DNA of 48,024 nucleotides, from the IMG/VR virus record IMGVR_UViG_3300043446_003565, positions 1 through 48,024 of that record. One strand, given 5' to 3'. Below the pieces are notes generated by a model that worked only from the letters and a program-made list of their open reading frames with translations, ran no database searches and was not told the DNA's origin. Within the stretch, counting starts at the first letter, position 1. The number at the start of each line of letters is the position of its first letter. This DNA comes from a virus. Below are positions 31,772 to 37,480 of this stretch, piece by piece. The translations under genes were made by a program, and so were the position numbers.

Positions 31772-32203
31772 ATGACCACCATCACCACCCTTCAATCTGA
31801 TCTGGTCCGCCTGATCGGAACCCTTCGCGCACTCCCCTGGGCCAAGATCGCCGACCGCACCGCGAACGGCATCCGCCTCAGCTGGGCCGTTGCCCAGCTG
31901 ATCGTCGCCGGCTGCGTCCTGCTCGGTGAAGTCGCCTGGGAGCACCGGGCCAAGATCCGCCAGGGCCTGGTCACCGCGATCGCCGCGGTCTACGTGGCCG
32001 GCTGCTGGACCCGTGAGCAGGCCGAGCGCTGCTACCGCGCCGGCTGCTGGACGCGCCATCAGCTGGAGCGCTTCAGCGGCCGCACCGTGGCCCTGCTGCC
32101 CCAGCAACCGGTCGAGGCCCTGGCTCCCATCACGGCCACCATGCAGGCCGCCCGCGAGGCCCTCGCCCGGCTGATCGCTCGCCTCTACCCCGCGGTCGCC
32201 TGA
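31772..32203 (+). CDS. Hypothetical membrane-associated protein
   Basis: 143 residues: MTTITTLQSDLVRLIGTLRALPWAKIADRT..., with hydrophobic segments 'LSWAVAQLIVAGCVLLGEVAW' (about 36-56) and 'GLVTAIAAVYVAGCW' (about 65-79). A small direct repeat 'AGCWTREQAERCYRAGCWTRHQLERF' follows. This looks like a membrane-anchored helical protein. No family is recognised. No Shine-Dalgarno. Confidence 0.65.
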   Translation: MTTITTLQSDLVRLIGTLRALPWAKIADRTANGIRLSWAVAQLIVAGCVLLGEVAWEHRAKIRQGLVTAIAAVYVAGCWTREQAERCYRAGCWTRHQLERFSGRTVALLPQQPVEALAPITATMQAAREALARLIARLYPAVA

Positions 32204-32217
32204 CCCCACCCACGGCC

Positions 32218-32240
32218 TGCCGGGAGCCTCGATCCCGGCA
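32218..32240. other. Stem-loop before 32263 start
   Basis: TGCCGGGA (32218-32225), 7-nt loop, TCCCGGCA (32233-32240): a perfect 8-bp stem, followed by a 22-nt leader made almost only of C and A, then ATG. Lies 15 bp after the previous stop. Confidence 0.65.
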
Positions 32241-32262
32241 CCATCCCACCGCATCACCCACC

Positions 32263-32529
32263 ATGCACTTCCCGCCGCTTCCTCTCTCGTCGGACAACAC
32301 CATCGAGGTGTGGCACGTCAAAGGGCACATCACAGACGTTCGGGTCACGCGAGGGTTCGCCCGCTATGGCCGGCTGCCTGCCTGGCGTCGCTGGCTGGGG
32401 CGCTGGTTTCCGTCGCTGCTGATTCACTGGCACCGTTCACAGCCTGATCCCACCTGGCAATCAGTTCTCTTCTTGGGGAAGATTGGAGACCAGCCGAACG
32501 ACCCTGTGACCGAACGCTGGCCTGACTGA
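32263..32529 (+). CDS. Hypothetical protein
   Basis: 88 residues: MHFPPLPLSSDNTIEVWHVKGHITDVRVTRGFARYGRLPAWRRWLGRWFPSLLIHWHRSQPDP..., with an aromatic and basic centre (WRRWLGRWF) that could bind membranes or nucleic acid. No family is recognised. It is followed by a 64-bp gap that contains a weak ACGGC/GCCGT stem and a C-rich leader. Confidence 0.6.
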   Translation: MHFPPLPLSSDNTIEVWHVKGHITDVRVTRGFARYGRLPAWRRWLGRWFPSLLIHWHRSQPDPTWQSVLFLGKIGDQPNDPVTERWPD

Positions 32530-32593
32530 TGACCGAGAACGGCCCGCCAGGAGCCGTCACCAATCCTGGCCCTCATCTCACCCCATTCTTACG

Positions 32594-32740
32594 ATGCGAA
32601 CGCTCTCTTTCATCGTCGTGTTGACCGCATGGCTGACCATCTTCATCGGGTACTTGTTCGTGCTCGCGACGACAATGCGCGCCATGACGAACGCCGAGCG
32701 CGCACTCCTCCCGCTGTGCTCTCAGCAGGTGAAGCGATGA
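32594..32740 (+). CDS. Small single-pass membrane protein
   Basis: 48 residues, too short for most gene callers: MRTLSFIVVLTAWLTIFIGY, LFVLATTMRAMTNAERAL and so on, ending QQVKR. Residues 4-25 form a strong membrane helix with Arg2 and Arg29 at the ends (N-in likely). Its stop overlaps the next start (ATGA), which supports it being real. Function unknown. Confidence 0.6.
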   Translation: MRTLSFIVVLTAWLTIFIGYLFVLATTMRAMTNAERALLPLCSQQVKR

Positions 32741-32949
32741 CCGGTTACGCACTCCGCCGCGGCCGCGACTGGATCACCGCTCCTGAGGGTGACTGCCGGC
32801 CTGGTCAGCCCATCCCGCCGGTGCTGGCCATCTCTGACGACTCGTCGCTGGCCTGGTTGTCATCCACCATCGAACAGGCGCTGGAGCGCGCGTCGCTGCT
32901 TCGCATGTGCTGGGGCTGGGCCACGGAGATCCGGAGAATCGACCGATGA
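32737..32949 (+). CDS. Hypothetical protein
   Basis: 70 residues from an ATGA-coupled start (MTGYALRRGRDWITAPEGDCRPGQPIPPVLAISDDSSLAWLSSTIEQALERASLLRMCWGWATEIRRIDR). Likely a small strand-helix protein. No family. It is coupled to the next gene by ATGA. Confidence 0.6.
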   Translation: MTGYALRRGRDWITAPEGDCRPGQPIPPVLAISDDSSLAWLSSTIEQALERASLLRMCWGWATEIRRIDR

Positions 32950-33149
32950 TCAGGATCTTCAACGGCTATCCCTGGCGCTTCCAGATCGGTGACCAGGTCT
33001 GGGTGCGTGGTTGGAACGACGAGAGCGCACGCATCATCAGCCAGCAGATCACGCGGAATGGCTGGCCGCATTACCGCGTCGTCGATGAGATCGGCGCAAA
33101 GTTCATCGTGCCTCAGATTCACATCAGTTCACGCCCGATTCATCTATGA
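32946..33149 (+). CDS. Hypothetical small beta protein
   Basis: 67 residues (MIRIFNGYPWRFQIGDQVWVRGWNDESARIISQQITRNGWPHYRVVDEIGAKFIVPQIHISSRPIHL). 'FQIGDQVWVRG...ARIISQ...PHYRVVDEIGAKFIVPQIHI' is the layout of a small SH3-like barrel. It is coupled to both neighbours by ATGA. No named family. Confidence 0.62.
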   Translation: MIRIFNGYPWRFQIGDQVWVRGWNDESARIISQQITRNGWPHYRVVDEIGAKFIVPQIHISSRPIHL

Positions 33150-33517
33150 GCCTGACCGTTCGATTCCCTCAGAATCTCTCAGAGCACGACCCAACCGGCC
33201 GCGCCGCCAACGAGCCGGGGGCCAAACTGGATGCTGGCAAACCCCGCTGCGCCCTGGTGTTGGGGGGCTTCAGCCGAGCCTTGGAACAGGTGGCTCTGGT
33301 CGGCACCTTTGGCGCAGCCAAATACACCGACCACGGCTGGCGCAGCGTCCCCAACGGGCAGGAGCGCTACACCGACGCCCTCTGGCGTCACCTGCTGGCC
33401 GAGGCCCAGGGCCTGGAGCTTGATCCCGACTCGAGCTTGCTGCATGCAGCCCACACGGCATGGAACGCCCTGGCCCGCCTTGAGCTGATCCTGCAGGAGC
33501 AGGAGGGCCAGCCATGA
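33146..33517 (+). CDS. dATP/dGTP diphosphohydrolase N-domain protein
   Basis: 123 residues. 'GAKLDAGKPRCALVLGGFSRALEQVALVGTFGAAKYTDHGWRSVPNGQERYTDALWRHLLAEAQGLELDPDSSLLHAAHTAWNALARLEL' matches the all-helical 'dATP/dGTP diphosphohydrolase' N-terminal family of phages (blocks D-x-GKPR, TFGAxKYxDHxWR, RYxxALxRHL, H-x-AH). Family members are proposed to hydrolyse dNTPs and shape the nucleotide pool. It is one of two nucleotide-metabolism genes within 1.2 kb. Confidence 0.85.
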   Translation: MSLTVRFPQNLSEHDPTGRAANEPGAKLDAGKPRCALVLGGFSRALEQVALVGTFGAAKYTDHGWRSVPNGQERYTDALWRHLLAEAQGLELDPDSSLLHAAHTAWNALARLELILQEQEGQP

Positions 33518-33639
33518 GGACGCGACTGATCGGCTTCCTCATGGTCGTCCTGCCGCTCGGCTGGCTGGCCTGGGATGCCCACTACGATCCCTGCGGCCTG
33601 CAGGGCAAGGCCTGGTTCAAGTGTGCTGAACCACGATGA
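33514..33639 (+). CDS. Small secreted or membrane-anchored protein
   Basis: 41 residues, ATGA-coupled on both ends: MRTRLIGFLMVVLPLGWLAWDAHY, then DPCGLQGKAWFKCAEPR. An N-terminal signal-anchor (residues 5-20) is followed by a short loop with two Cys that could be periplasmic and disulfide-bonded. Function unknown. Confidence 0.6.
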   Translation: MRTRLIGFLMVVLPLGWLAWDAHYDPCGLQGKAWFKCAEPR

Positions 33640-33845
33640 CTCCTGATCTGCGCCTGGCCCTGCGCCAGAACACTTGCCGCCGCGCGCACATCGCCGGCGC
33701 TGAGGCCGCCAGCCTCGCGACCGATGGCTTTCTCGCTGAGGCCGCAGAGGCCCGCCGCCGCTACTTCCGCGAGCTGGAGACCTGCGACCTCCTCGCAGGC
33801 ATCTCCCCCTCCCCCTTCGCTCCCCTCACTCATGGAACTTGCTGA
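33636..33845 (+). CDS. Hypothetical protein
   Basis: 69 residues: MTPDLRLALRQNTCRRAHIAGAEAASLATDGFLAEAAEARRRYFRELETCDLLAGISPSPF.... Helical up to about residue 53. The last residues are encoded by the stem-loop and C-rich leader of the downstream deaminase gene, which its stop overlaps by 14 bp. No family is recognised. Confidence 0.58.
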   Translation: MTPDLRLALRQNTCRRAHIAGAEAASLATDGFLAEAAEARRRYFRELETCDLLAGISPSPFAPLTHGTC

Positions 33846-34344
33846 TCACCAGATCGACGAACTGTGCCGCGGCGGCATGGTCACCCCCTACGATCCGGCG
33901 CTGCTCAACCCGGCGTCGCTGGACCTCCGCCTGGGGGACACGCTGCTGATCGAGAAATCATCCAGTCCTGAACTGGTGCCCTACCCCCTGGGACATCACA
34001 GCGAGGAGTTCCCCTACTTCCTGGTCCCGGGCCAGTGGGTGCTGGCCGAGACGGTGGAGCTGTTCACCATCCCCGACTGGCTGTCTGTCCAGTTCATCCT
34101 AAAGTCCTCCCGCGCGCGGGAAGGATTCGACCATGCCCTCGCCGGCTTCGGGGACCCGGGCTGGCACGGCAGCCGGCTGACGATGGAGCTGAAGAACAAC
34201 CGCCAGCTGCATCCGATCCCGCTCTGGCCTGGCATGCGCATCGGCCAGATGAAGTTCTCGCGCATGAGCAGCGAGCCCCGCCGGTCCTACCGGGAGACGG
34301 GCCGCTACAACGGCGACACCACGGTCCAGGCCAGCCGGGGATGA
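33832..34344 (+). CDS. dcd: dCTP deaminase / dUTPase-family protein
   Basis: 170 residues from the ATG at 33832. Motifs are 'LLNPASLDLRLGD' (25-36), 'FILKSSRAREGF' (89-99), 'GFGDPGWHGSRLTMELKNN' (106-123, catalytic-position Glu119) and 'GMRIGQMKFSRM'. These are the DCD/dUTPase trimer motifs. The enzyme would turn dCTP to dUTP (or dUTP to dUMP), feeding dTMP synthesis for phage DNA. It has no Shine-Dalgarno: a CCTGCGA/TCGCAGG stem-loop (33781-33799) and a 32-nt pyrimidine-rich leader precede the start. Confidence 0.9.
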   Translation: MELADHQIDELCRGGMVTPYDPALLNPASLDLRLGDTLLIEKSSSPELVPYPLGHHSEEFPYFLVPGQWVLAETVELFTIPDWLSVQFILKSSRAREGFDHALAGFGDPGWHGSRLTMELKNNRQLHPIPLWPGMRIGQMKFSRMSSEPRRSYRETGRYNGDTTVQASRG

Positions 34345-34511
34345 CCAAGCCGCAAGTGATCGCCCGGATCGAACGCGACGGCGGCGCCATCGAGGTGCTG
34401 CAGAACCAGCAGGGGCACATCTACCACCGGGCCTGTGCGCGGGGCCTGCGCCGCTACTGCGAGGACCGCTGGCAGGCCGAGCTCTACCTCGATCAGTTGC
34501 TGGGATCCTGA
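34341..34511 (+). CDS. Hypothetical protein
   Basis: 56 residues, ATGA-coupled to the deaminase (MTKPQVIARIERDGGAIEVLQNQQGHIYHRACARGLRRYCEDRWQAELYLDQLLGS). Last gene of the early operon, 30 bp before the terminator. No family is recognised. Confidence 0.65.
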   Translation: MTKPQVIARIERDGGAIEVLQNQQGHIYHRACARGLRRYCEDRWQAELYLDQLLGS

Positions 34512-34541
34512 GCGGGTACGATGCACGAGGACGTGAGAGCC

Positions 34542-34572
34542 ACCCGGTCGCCGCGAGACGACCGGGTTTTTT
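34542..34572 (+). terminator. Rho-independent terminator of the early operon
   Basis: ACCCGGTCG (34542-34550), 8-nt loop, CGACCGGGT (34559-34567), then a T-run to 34572. A perfect 9-bp stem plus U-tract: a textbook intrinsic terminator for the roughly 11-kb plus-strand early operon. Confidence 0.93.
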
Positions 34573-34941
34573 GTGGGAACCGTGTCGGAGGTGCAGCTGT
34601 CGGCGCGTGCGGTGGCGATCCTGCGGGAGCTGCAGGCGGCTGAGGCGGCGATGGGCGGGGGGTGCCCGGCGGTGATCGCCGGGGCGGAGCGCACGGGCCC
34701 GCTGGTCGGCTACCGGAAGCCGTGGCTGGCGCTGTGCCGGGAGGCCGGCATCGAGGGGCTGCGGATCCACGACCTGCGGCACACGTTCGCGTCCTACACC
34801 CTGTCGGCCGGGCACAGCCTGGGTGTGGTGGGGCAGCTGCTGGGGCACCGCAGCACGCAGACGACGAGCCGGTATGCGCACCTGGTCGACGAGGCGGCCC
34901 GGGCGGCGGTGGCCAGGGTGAGCGACGACCTGGGAGTGTGA
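34573..34941 (+). pseudogene. Tyrosine recombinase/integrase remnant (C-terminal part only)
   Basis: 122 residues opening at GTG codons (34573 or 34582) directly after the terminator. The sequence is the end of an integrase catalytic domain: 'VQLSARAVAILREL', 'IEGLRIHDLRHTFASYTLSAGHSLGVVGQLLGHRSTQTTSRYAHL', with His66-x-x-Arg69, His92 and Tyr101. The whole N-terminal DNA-binding domain and the first catalytic Arg and Lys are missing; full enzymes are about 300-400 residues. No matching N-terminal part was found upstream in any frame. It is most likely a remnant, though the kept catalytic residues and clean frame leave open a small functional protein. Confidence 0.75.
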
Positions 34942-34951
34942 CTGGTTGCAA

Positions 34952-34979
34952 CGTTGGCTGCCATCCGTGGCGGCCAACG
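34952..34979. other. Long stem-loop before 35011 start
   Basis: CGTTGGC-t-GCCA (34952-34963), loop tccg, TGGC-g-GCCAACG (34968-34979): a 12-pair stem with one T-G wobble. It starts 10 bp after the integrase stop and is followed by a 31-nt pyrimidine-rich leader. It could also be the site where recombination truncated the integrase. Confidence 0.6.
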
Positions 34980-35010
34980 CCTACGGTCCTGTGGTGTTCA
35001 TTCACCACCC

Positions 35011-35292
35011 ATGACCGACCGAGCCGCTGAACTGGAGCGCCTGAAGAGTCAGCAGCGCGTAAAGCGCTATCGCGATCGCAAGGCGGGCTTCCTGCCGCCG
35101 CTGCCCGTGTGCCCGAAGTGCGGGGCGAAGATCCTCACCGATCGGTGGCTGCCGCTGTGCTCGATCTGCGGCAGGAACACCAGCGGTGAACGGCGTGGCA
35201 GCCGCGGGCAGCTGCACAAGGCGCGGCCGGTGCGGCTCGCCGCCGAGGAGATCATCCGCGAGCTGCGCGCCGAGGCCCGTGGACACGTTTGA
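35011..35292 (+). CDS. Zinc-finger hypothetical protein
   Basis: 93 residues from the ATG at 35011: MTDRAAELERLKSQQRVKRYRDRKAGFL then 'CPKCGAKILTDRWLPLCSICG', a four-Cys zinc ribbon, and a basic C-terminal helix 'HKARPVRLAAEEIIRELRAEARG'. The basic N-terminus and ribbon suggest nucleic-acid binding. It overlaps the following HTH gene by 14 bp. Confidence 0.68.
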   Translation: MTDRAAELERLKSQQRVKRYRDRKAGFLPPLPVCPKCGAKILTDRWLPLCSICGRNTSGERRGSRGQLHKARPVRLAAEEIIRELRAEARGHV

Positions 35293-35695
35293 TCTGCTGG
35301 CGCTGCGCCATCGCGTGTCTGACTCGACGCTGCTCGACTGGGCGGAGCTGGAGCAGCTGCTGCCGCCGCGGCCCTGCCGGATCCGTGTCGCTGAACTGCG
35401 TCGCCTGTGGCGCTGCTCGCAGCCGACCGTGAGCCGACGCATCACGCGCCTGTGGGATGCGGGCCTGCTCGATTACCGGGCTGGCAGCGGCTGGTATCGG
35501 GTGCGCCGCCTGGGGCCCCTACCGCAGAAGCCAGATCGCGTGCCAGGTGCCGATCAGGAGAACGACGCCCATGACAGCGCTCATCACCGCGACCCGGATC
35601 TCGTGATCGCGGATCGCGGCGTTGACGATGTCCCGAACCTGTTGCTCATCCATGGCCGGAGGGTAGCCGGCGACGCGGGAGCGGGCTGTAGCTGA
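35279..35695 (+). CDS. Winged helix-turn-helix protein
   Basis: 138 residues from a GTG at 35279. The convincing part is residues 1-80: 'LLDWAELEQLL...CRIRVAELRRLWRCSQPTVSRRITRLWDAGLLDYRAGSGWYRVRRLG', a clear winged helix. The rest, from about 35520 onward, lies opposite the small membrane gene on the other strand and reads as unordered sequence, so this tail may be a chance read-through. The protein is a candidate regulator for the control region that follows. Confidence 0.68.
   Translation: MDTFDLLALRHRVSDSTLLDWAELEQLLPPRPCRIRVAELRRLWRCSQPTVSRRITRLWDAGLLDYRAGSGWYRVRRLGPLPQKPDRVPGADQENDAHDSAHHRDPDLVIADRGVDDVPNLLLIHGRRVAGDAGAGCS
35519..35653 (-). CDS. Small membrane protein, antisense to the HTH gene's 3' end
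   Basis: 44 residues on the minus strand: MDEQQVRDIVNAAIRDHEIR, then VAVMSAVMGVVLLIGTWHAIWLLR. A charged amphipathic helix followed by one membrane helix is a common layout of small phage anchors. It overlaps the plus-strand HTH frame in antisense for its whole length. Both frames cannot be equally constrained. I favour this one for the overlap because of its clean membrane pattern. Confidence 0.5.
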   Translation of the reverse strand: MDEQQVRDIVNAAIRDHEIRVAVMSAVMGVVLLIGTWHAIWLLR

Positions 35696-36250
35696 TACAT
35701 CCGTACCGTTGGCACTCGCGCCGGTTGAGTGCCAACGGTACAAACGCACTACCGAACGGCTGGTACAGATGCACCATCAAGCAGTGCGCAGACTGCGCGA
35801 AGAATTGATAGTACGCGTGCACTGCTTATCAATGAGATCGACTGCGCCGCAATGGATCTGAGCCGGTAGTACATCCGCTCACCCCCGATTGTTACGCGGC
35901 GTGAAGCGACCGAGTGTGACACCTGTGGAAACGGAGTTCTCCACAGGTACGGCTGTACCAGATTGGCCAGATCCCAGTTGCCGCAATGTATTTGAGCGGT
36001 AGTACGGCCGTATCAAGCGGTCCGATTCGGTGTAATAGCGATACACAAACCCGCCCCCCTTGTGCCAGTTGGGGGCGGTTGCGTGTGCGGCGAGTGTGCC
36101 AGTTATCGCTTATCTGTGCCACTACGTCACCGGCACAACCGGGCCAGATCGCTTGCGGCGCAAGGGGTTTGGCCAATTTTGGTTCATGCGTACTGGTTAC
36201 GTCTTGGCACGAATGCAGCGCATACTGAAGGGGTCCCACGCACCAGTCCG
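35696..36250. other. Repeat-rich non-coding region (candidate origin/control region)
   Basis: About 555 bp without a convincing gene and less GC-rich than the rest. It holds the 15-bp inverted repeat at 35703-35741; a 9-bp inverted pair aagcagtgc/gcactgctt (35779-35787, 35819-35827); a near-identical 26-bp direct repeat gccgcaatg...gcggtagtac (35846-35872 and 35980-36005); ACCTGTGGA/TCCACAGGT (35921-35929, 35940-35948), whose TTCTCCACA arm is one base from a DnaA box; CCGCCCCC/GGGGGCGG around 36050-36077; and tgtgccagtt twice (36061-36070, 36095-36104). This density of repeats is what a phage origin or a switch region would look like. Confidence 0.6.
35703..35741. repeat. Perfect 15-bp inverted repeat
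   Basis: GTACCGTTGGCACTC (35703-35717) and GAGTGCCAACGGTAC (35727-35741) are exact reverse complements with a 9-bp spacer, giving a 39-bp dyad. There is no T-run, so it is not a standard terminator. Origin hairpin, recombinase core or operator are the options. Confidence 0.75.
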
Positions 36251-36403
36251 ATGTCCACCACCGCAATCGCTACCGAGATCCGCTGGATGGTCGCCAACAC
36301 CATCAGCGATCCGATCGAGGCGCTCCGCGTCTGGGAGATCGAGATGGCCCACCCGCTCACCGATGAGCAGTTCGACGAGGTGATCCACCTCGTCCGGGGC
36401 TGA
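36251..36403 (+). CDS. Hypothetical small protein
   Basis: 50 residues: MSTTAIATEIRWMVANTISDPIEALRVWEIEMAHPLTDEQFDEVIHLVRG. Helical and acidic. First gene after the non-coding region; the leader is C-rich with a GAAGGGG sequence about 20 nt upstream. No family is recognised. Confidence 0.58.
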   Translation: MSTTAIATEIRWMVANTISDPIEALRVWEIEMAHPLTDEQFDEVIHLVRG

Positions 36404-36413
36404 GCCCCCACCC

Positions 36414-36433
36414 GGGGCGCCACCCGGCGCCCC
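36414..36433. other. GC-rich stem-loop before 36462 start
   Basis: GGGGCGCC (36414-36421), loop ACCC, GGCGCCCC (36426-36433), 10 bp after the previous stop, then a 28-nt C/A-rich leader and ATG. Perfect 8-bp stem. Confidence 0.65.
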
Positions 36434-36461
36434 TCACTCACGTCACCCCCACCACAGACCG

Positions 36462-36665
36462 ATGACCGTCACCGCCGCCGAGATCGCCGCCCTGGTCGCC
36501 GCCGACCGGGACGAAGCGCACGAGAACGCACTGGATGCGTTCCACGCCATCGAGGCGCTGCAGTCCACCGCCACATGGATGGAGCTGCCCATCAGCGTCA
36601 GGCGCGTGCTGTCCGCCTCGCACGCCGCGCTGGGCGCCATTGCCGATGCCATCGGTGGGGAGTGA
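36462..36665 (+). CDS. Hypothetical small protein
   Basis: 67 residues: MTVTAAEIAALVAADRDEAHENALDAFHAIEALQSTATWMELPISVRRVLSASHAALGAIADAIGGE. All helical and acidic. No Shine-Dalgarno. It stands between two nearly identical stem-loops (36414-36433 and 36682-36701). No family is recognised. Confidence 0.6.
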   Translation: MTVTAAEIAALVAADRDEAHENALDAFHAIEALQSTATWMELPISVRRVLSASHAALGAIADAIGGE

Positions 36666-36681
36666 TCCCCAGCCGCACCAC

Positions 36682-36701
36682 GGGGCGCGCCACAGCGCCC
36701 C
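36682..36701. other. GC-rich stem-loop before 36728 start
   Basis: GGGGCGC (36682-36688), loop GCCACA, GCGCCCC (36695-36701), then a 26-nt C/A-rich leader and ATG. Seven-bp perfect stem, very like the one at 36414. Confidence 0.65.
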
Positions 36702-36727
36702 TGACCCGTCCCACCGCACCGCACGCC

Positions 36728-36973
36728 ATGGACACCACCGACACCGATCTCGACGCCCTGATGGCGGAGATAGACGCCATGGAGGCGGCCTGGCGCGAGA
36801 CGAGCGCGCGCCTGGACGCGCTGCTGGCGCGGCCGGTGCCGGTCCACTCCATCAGCGGGCGGATTGCGGCGCTGCAGGCGCTGTCCGCCGAGAACGCCGC
36901 GGCCCTGGACGCCATCGAACGGGAGCAGGCCGCCATCGCCGCCCAGCTGGACGAGATGGAGCGGGACGACTGA
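36728..36973 (+). CDS. Small coiled-coil protein
   Basis: 81 residues with heptad pattern throughout: MDTTDTDLDALMAEIDAMEAAWRETSARLDALLARP then 'RIAALQALSAENAAALDAIEREQAAIAAQLDEMERDD'. It resembles small phage coiled-coil proteins of unknown role. It converges on the PAAR gene; the two stop codons are 17 bp apart inside a TGAGCG/CGCTCA imperfect dyad (36971-36993). Confidence 0.62.
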   Translation: MDTTDTDLDALMAEIDAMEAAWRETSARLDALLARPVPVHSISGRIAALQALSAENAAALDAIEREQAAIAAQLDEMERDD

Positions 36974-36990
36974 GCGCCCCCAGGCGTCGC

Positions 36991-37281
36991 TCAGGGCCCG
37001 CAGAACACGTCTGGGCTGCCGGCCGCCACGCTGGTGCAGCCGCTGATCGCGTCGCCCACACGGCCCGCTCCACGGCCGTTCACGCGCACCGTCGTGCTGC
37101 CCACCGCGATCGGTGCCGCATGCGCCGGGCACGGCACTGGCGGCAGCAGATGCGGCGTGTTCAGGTCGCCCTGCCTGGACCAGGGGATCCCGTTGACGAA
37201 CACGTCTGGCGACCCCTCCGCCCGGGTCATGCCCGAGCAGTGCGGCACGTCCGCGTCACCCACCCTGGTTGCTGCCGGCAC
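36991..37281 (-). CDS. PAAR-domain tail-tip protein
   Basis: 96 residues. 'MPAATRVGDADVPHCSG', 'GSPDVFVNGIPWSRQGDLNTPH', 'CPAHAAPIAVGSTTVRVNGRGAGRVGDAISGCTSVAAGSPDVFCG' is the PAAR repeat pattern that forms a sharp cone on contractile-tail spikes, with His/Cys for the metal. It would cap the V spike (4525-5043), which is on the far side of the window but in the same late transcript if the molecule is circular. Last gene of the late block. It overlaps the upstream gene by 26 bp. Confidence 0.92.
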   Translation of the reverse strand: MPAATRVGDADVPHCSGMTRAEGSPDVFVNGIPWSRQGDLNTPHLLPPVPCPAHAAPIAVGSTTVRVNGRGAGRVGDAISGCTSVAAGSPDVFCGP

Positions 37282-37480
37282 GTTCCAACTCCATCAGCGT
37301 CTGCAGTCGCTCGTTCCACAGCGCCGCCTGAGCGTGCTGCTCAGCCGTGTGGGGCCCGGGCGGAATCTTCGGCTCGAACCGGACCACGTGCTCGAATGCC
37401 GCCGGGATGTCCTCCCAGCGGTAGAACCGCCGGACCACGCCGGCGACGACCAGGTCGAACAGGCCCTCCTCTTCCCTCAT
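37256..37480 (-). CDS. Hypothetical protein
   Basis: 74 residues from the ATG at 37480, ATGA-coupled to the lysozyme: MREEEGLFDLVVAGVVRRFYRWEDIPAAFEHVVRFEPKIPPGPHTAEQHAQAALWNERLQTLMELERAGSNQGG. The C-terminus, with a Pro-rich turn and a helix of alternating charge, is typical of small late phage proteins. It lies between lysozyme and PAAR. No family is recognised. Confidence 0.62.
   Translation of the reverse strand: MREEEGLFDLVVAGVVRRFYRWEDIPAAFEHVVRFEPKIPPGPHTAEQHAQAALWNERLQTLMELERAGSNQGG

Noticed and set aside
31578-31775. A 65-codon plus-strand frame starting with a GTG that overlaps the previous stop
   Set aside because: The coupling looks attractive, but the product is unordered and Arg-rich, and its end is made by the GGGGCG/CGCCCC stem-loop and leader of the next gene. 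More likely intergenic.
36971-36993. TGAGCG/CGCTCA dyad between the converging coiled-coil and PAAR genes as a bidirectional terminator
   Set aside because: The stem is only six pairs with an 11-nt loop and there is no T-run on either side; too weak to call a terminator.
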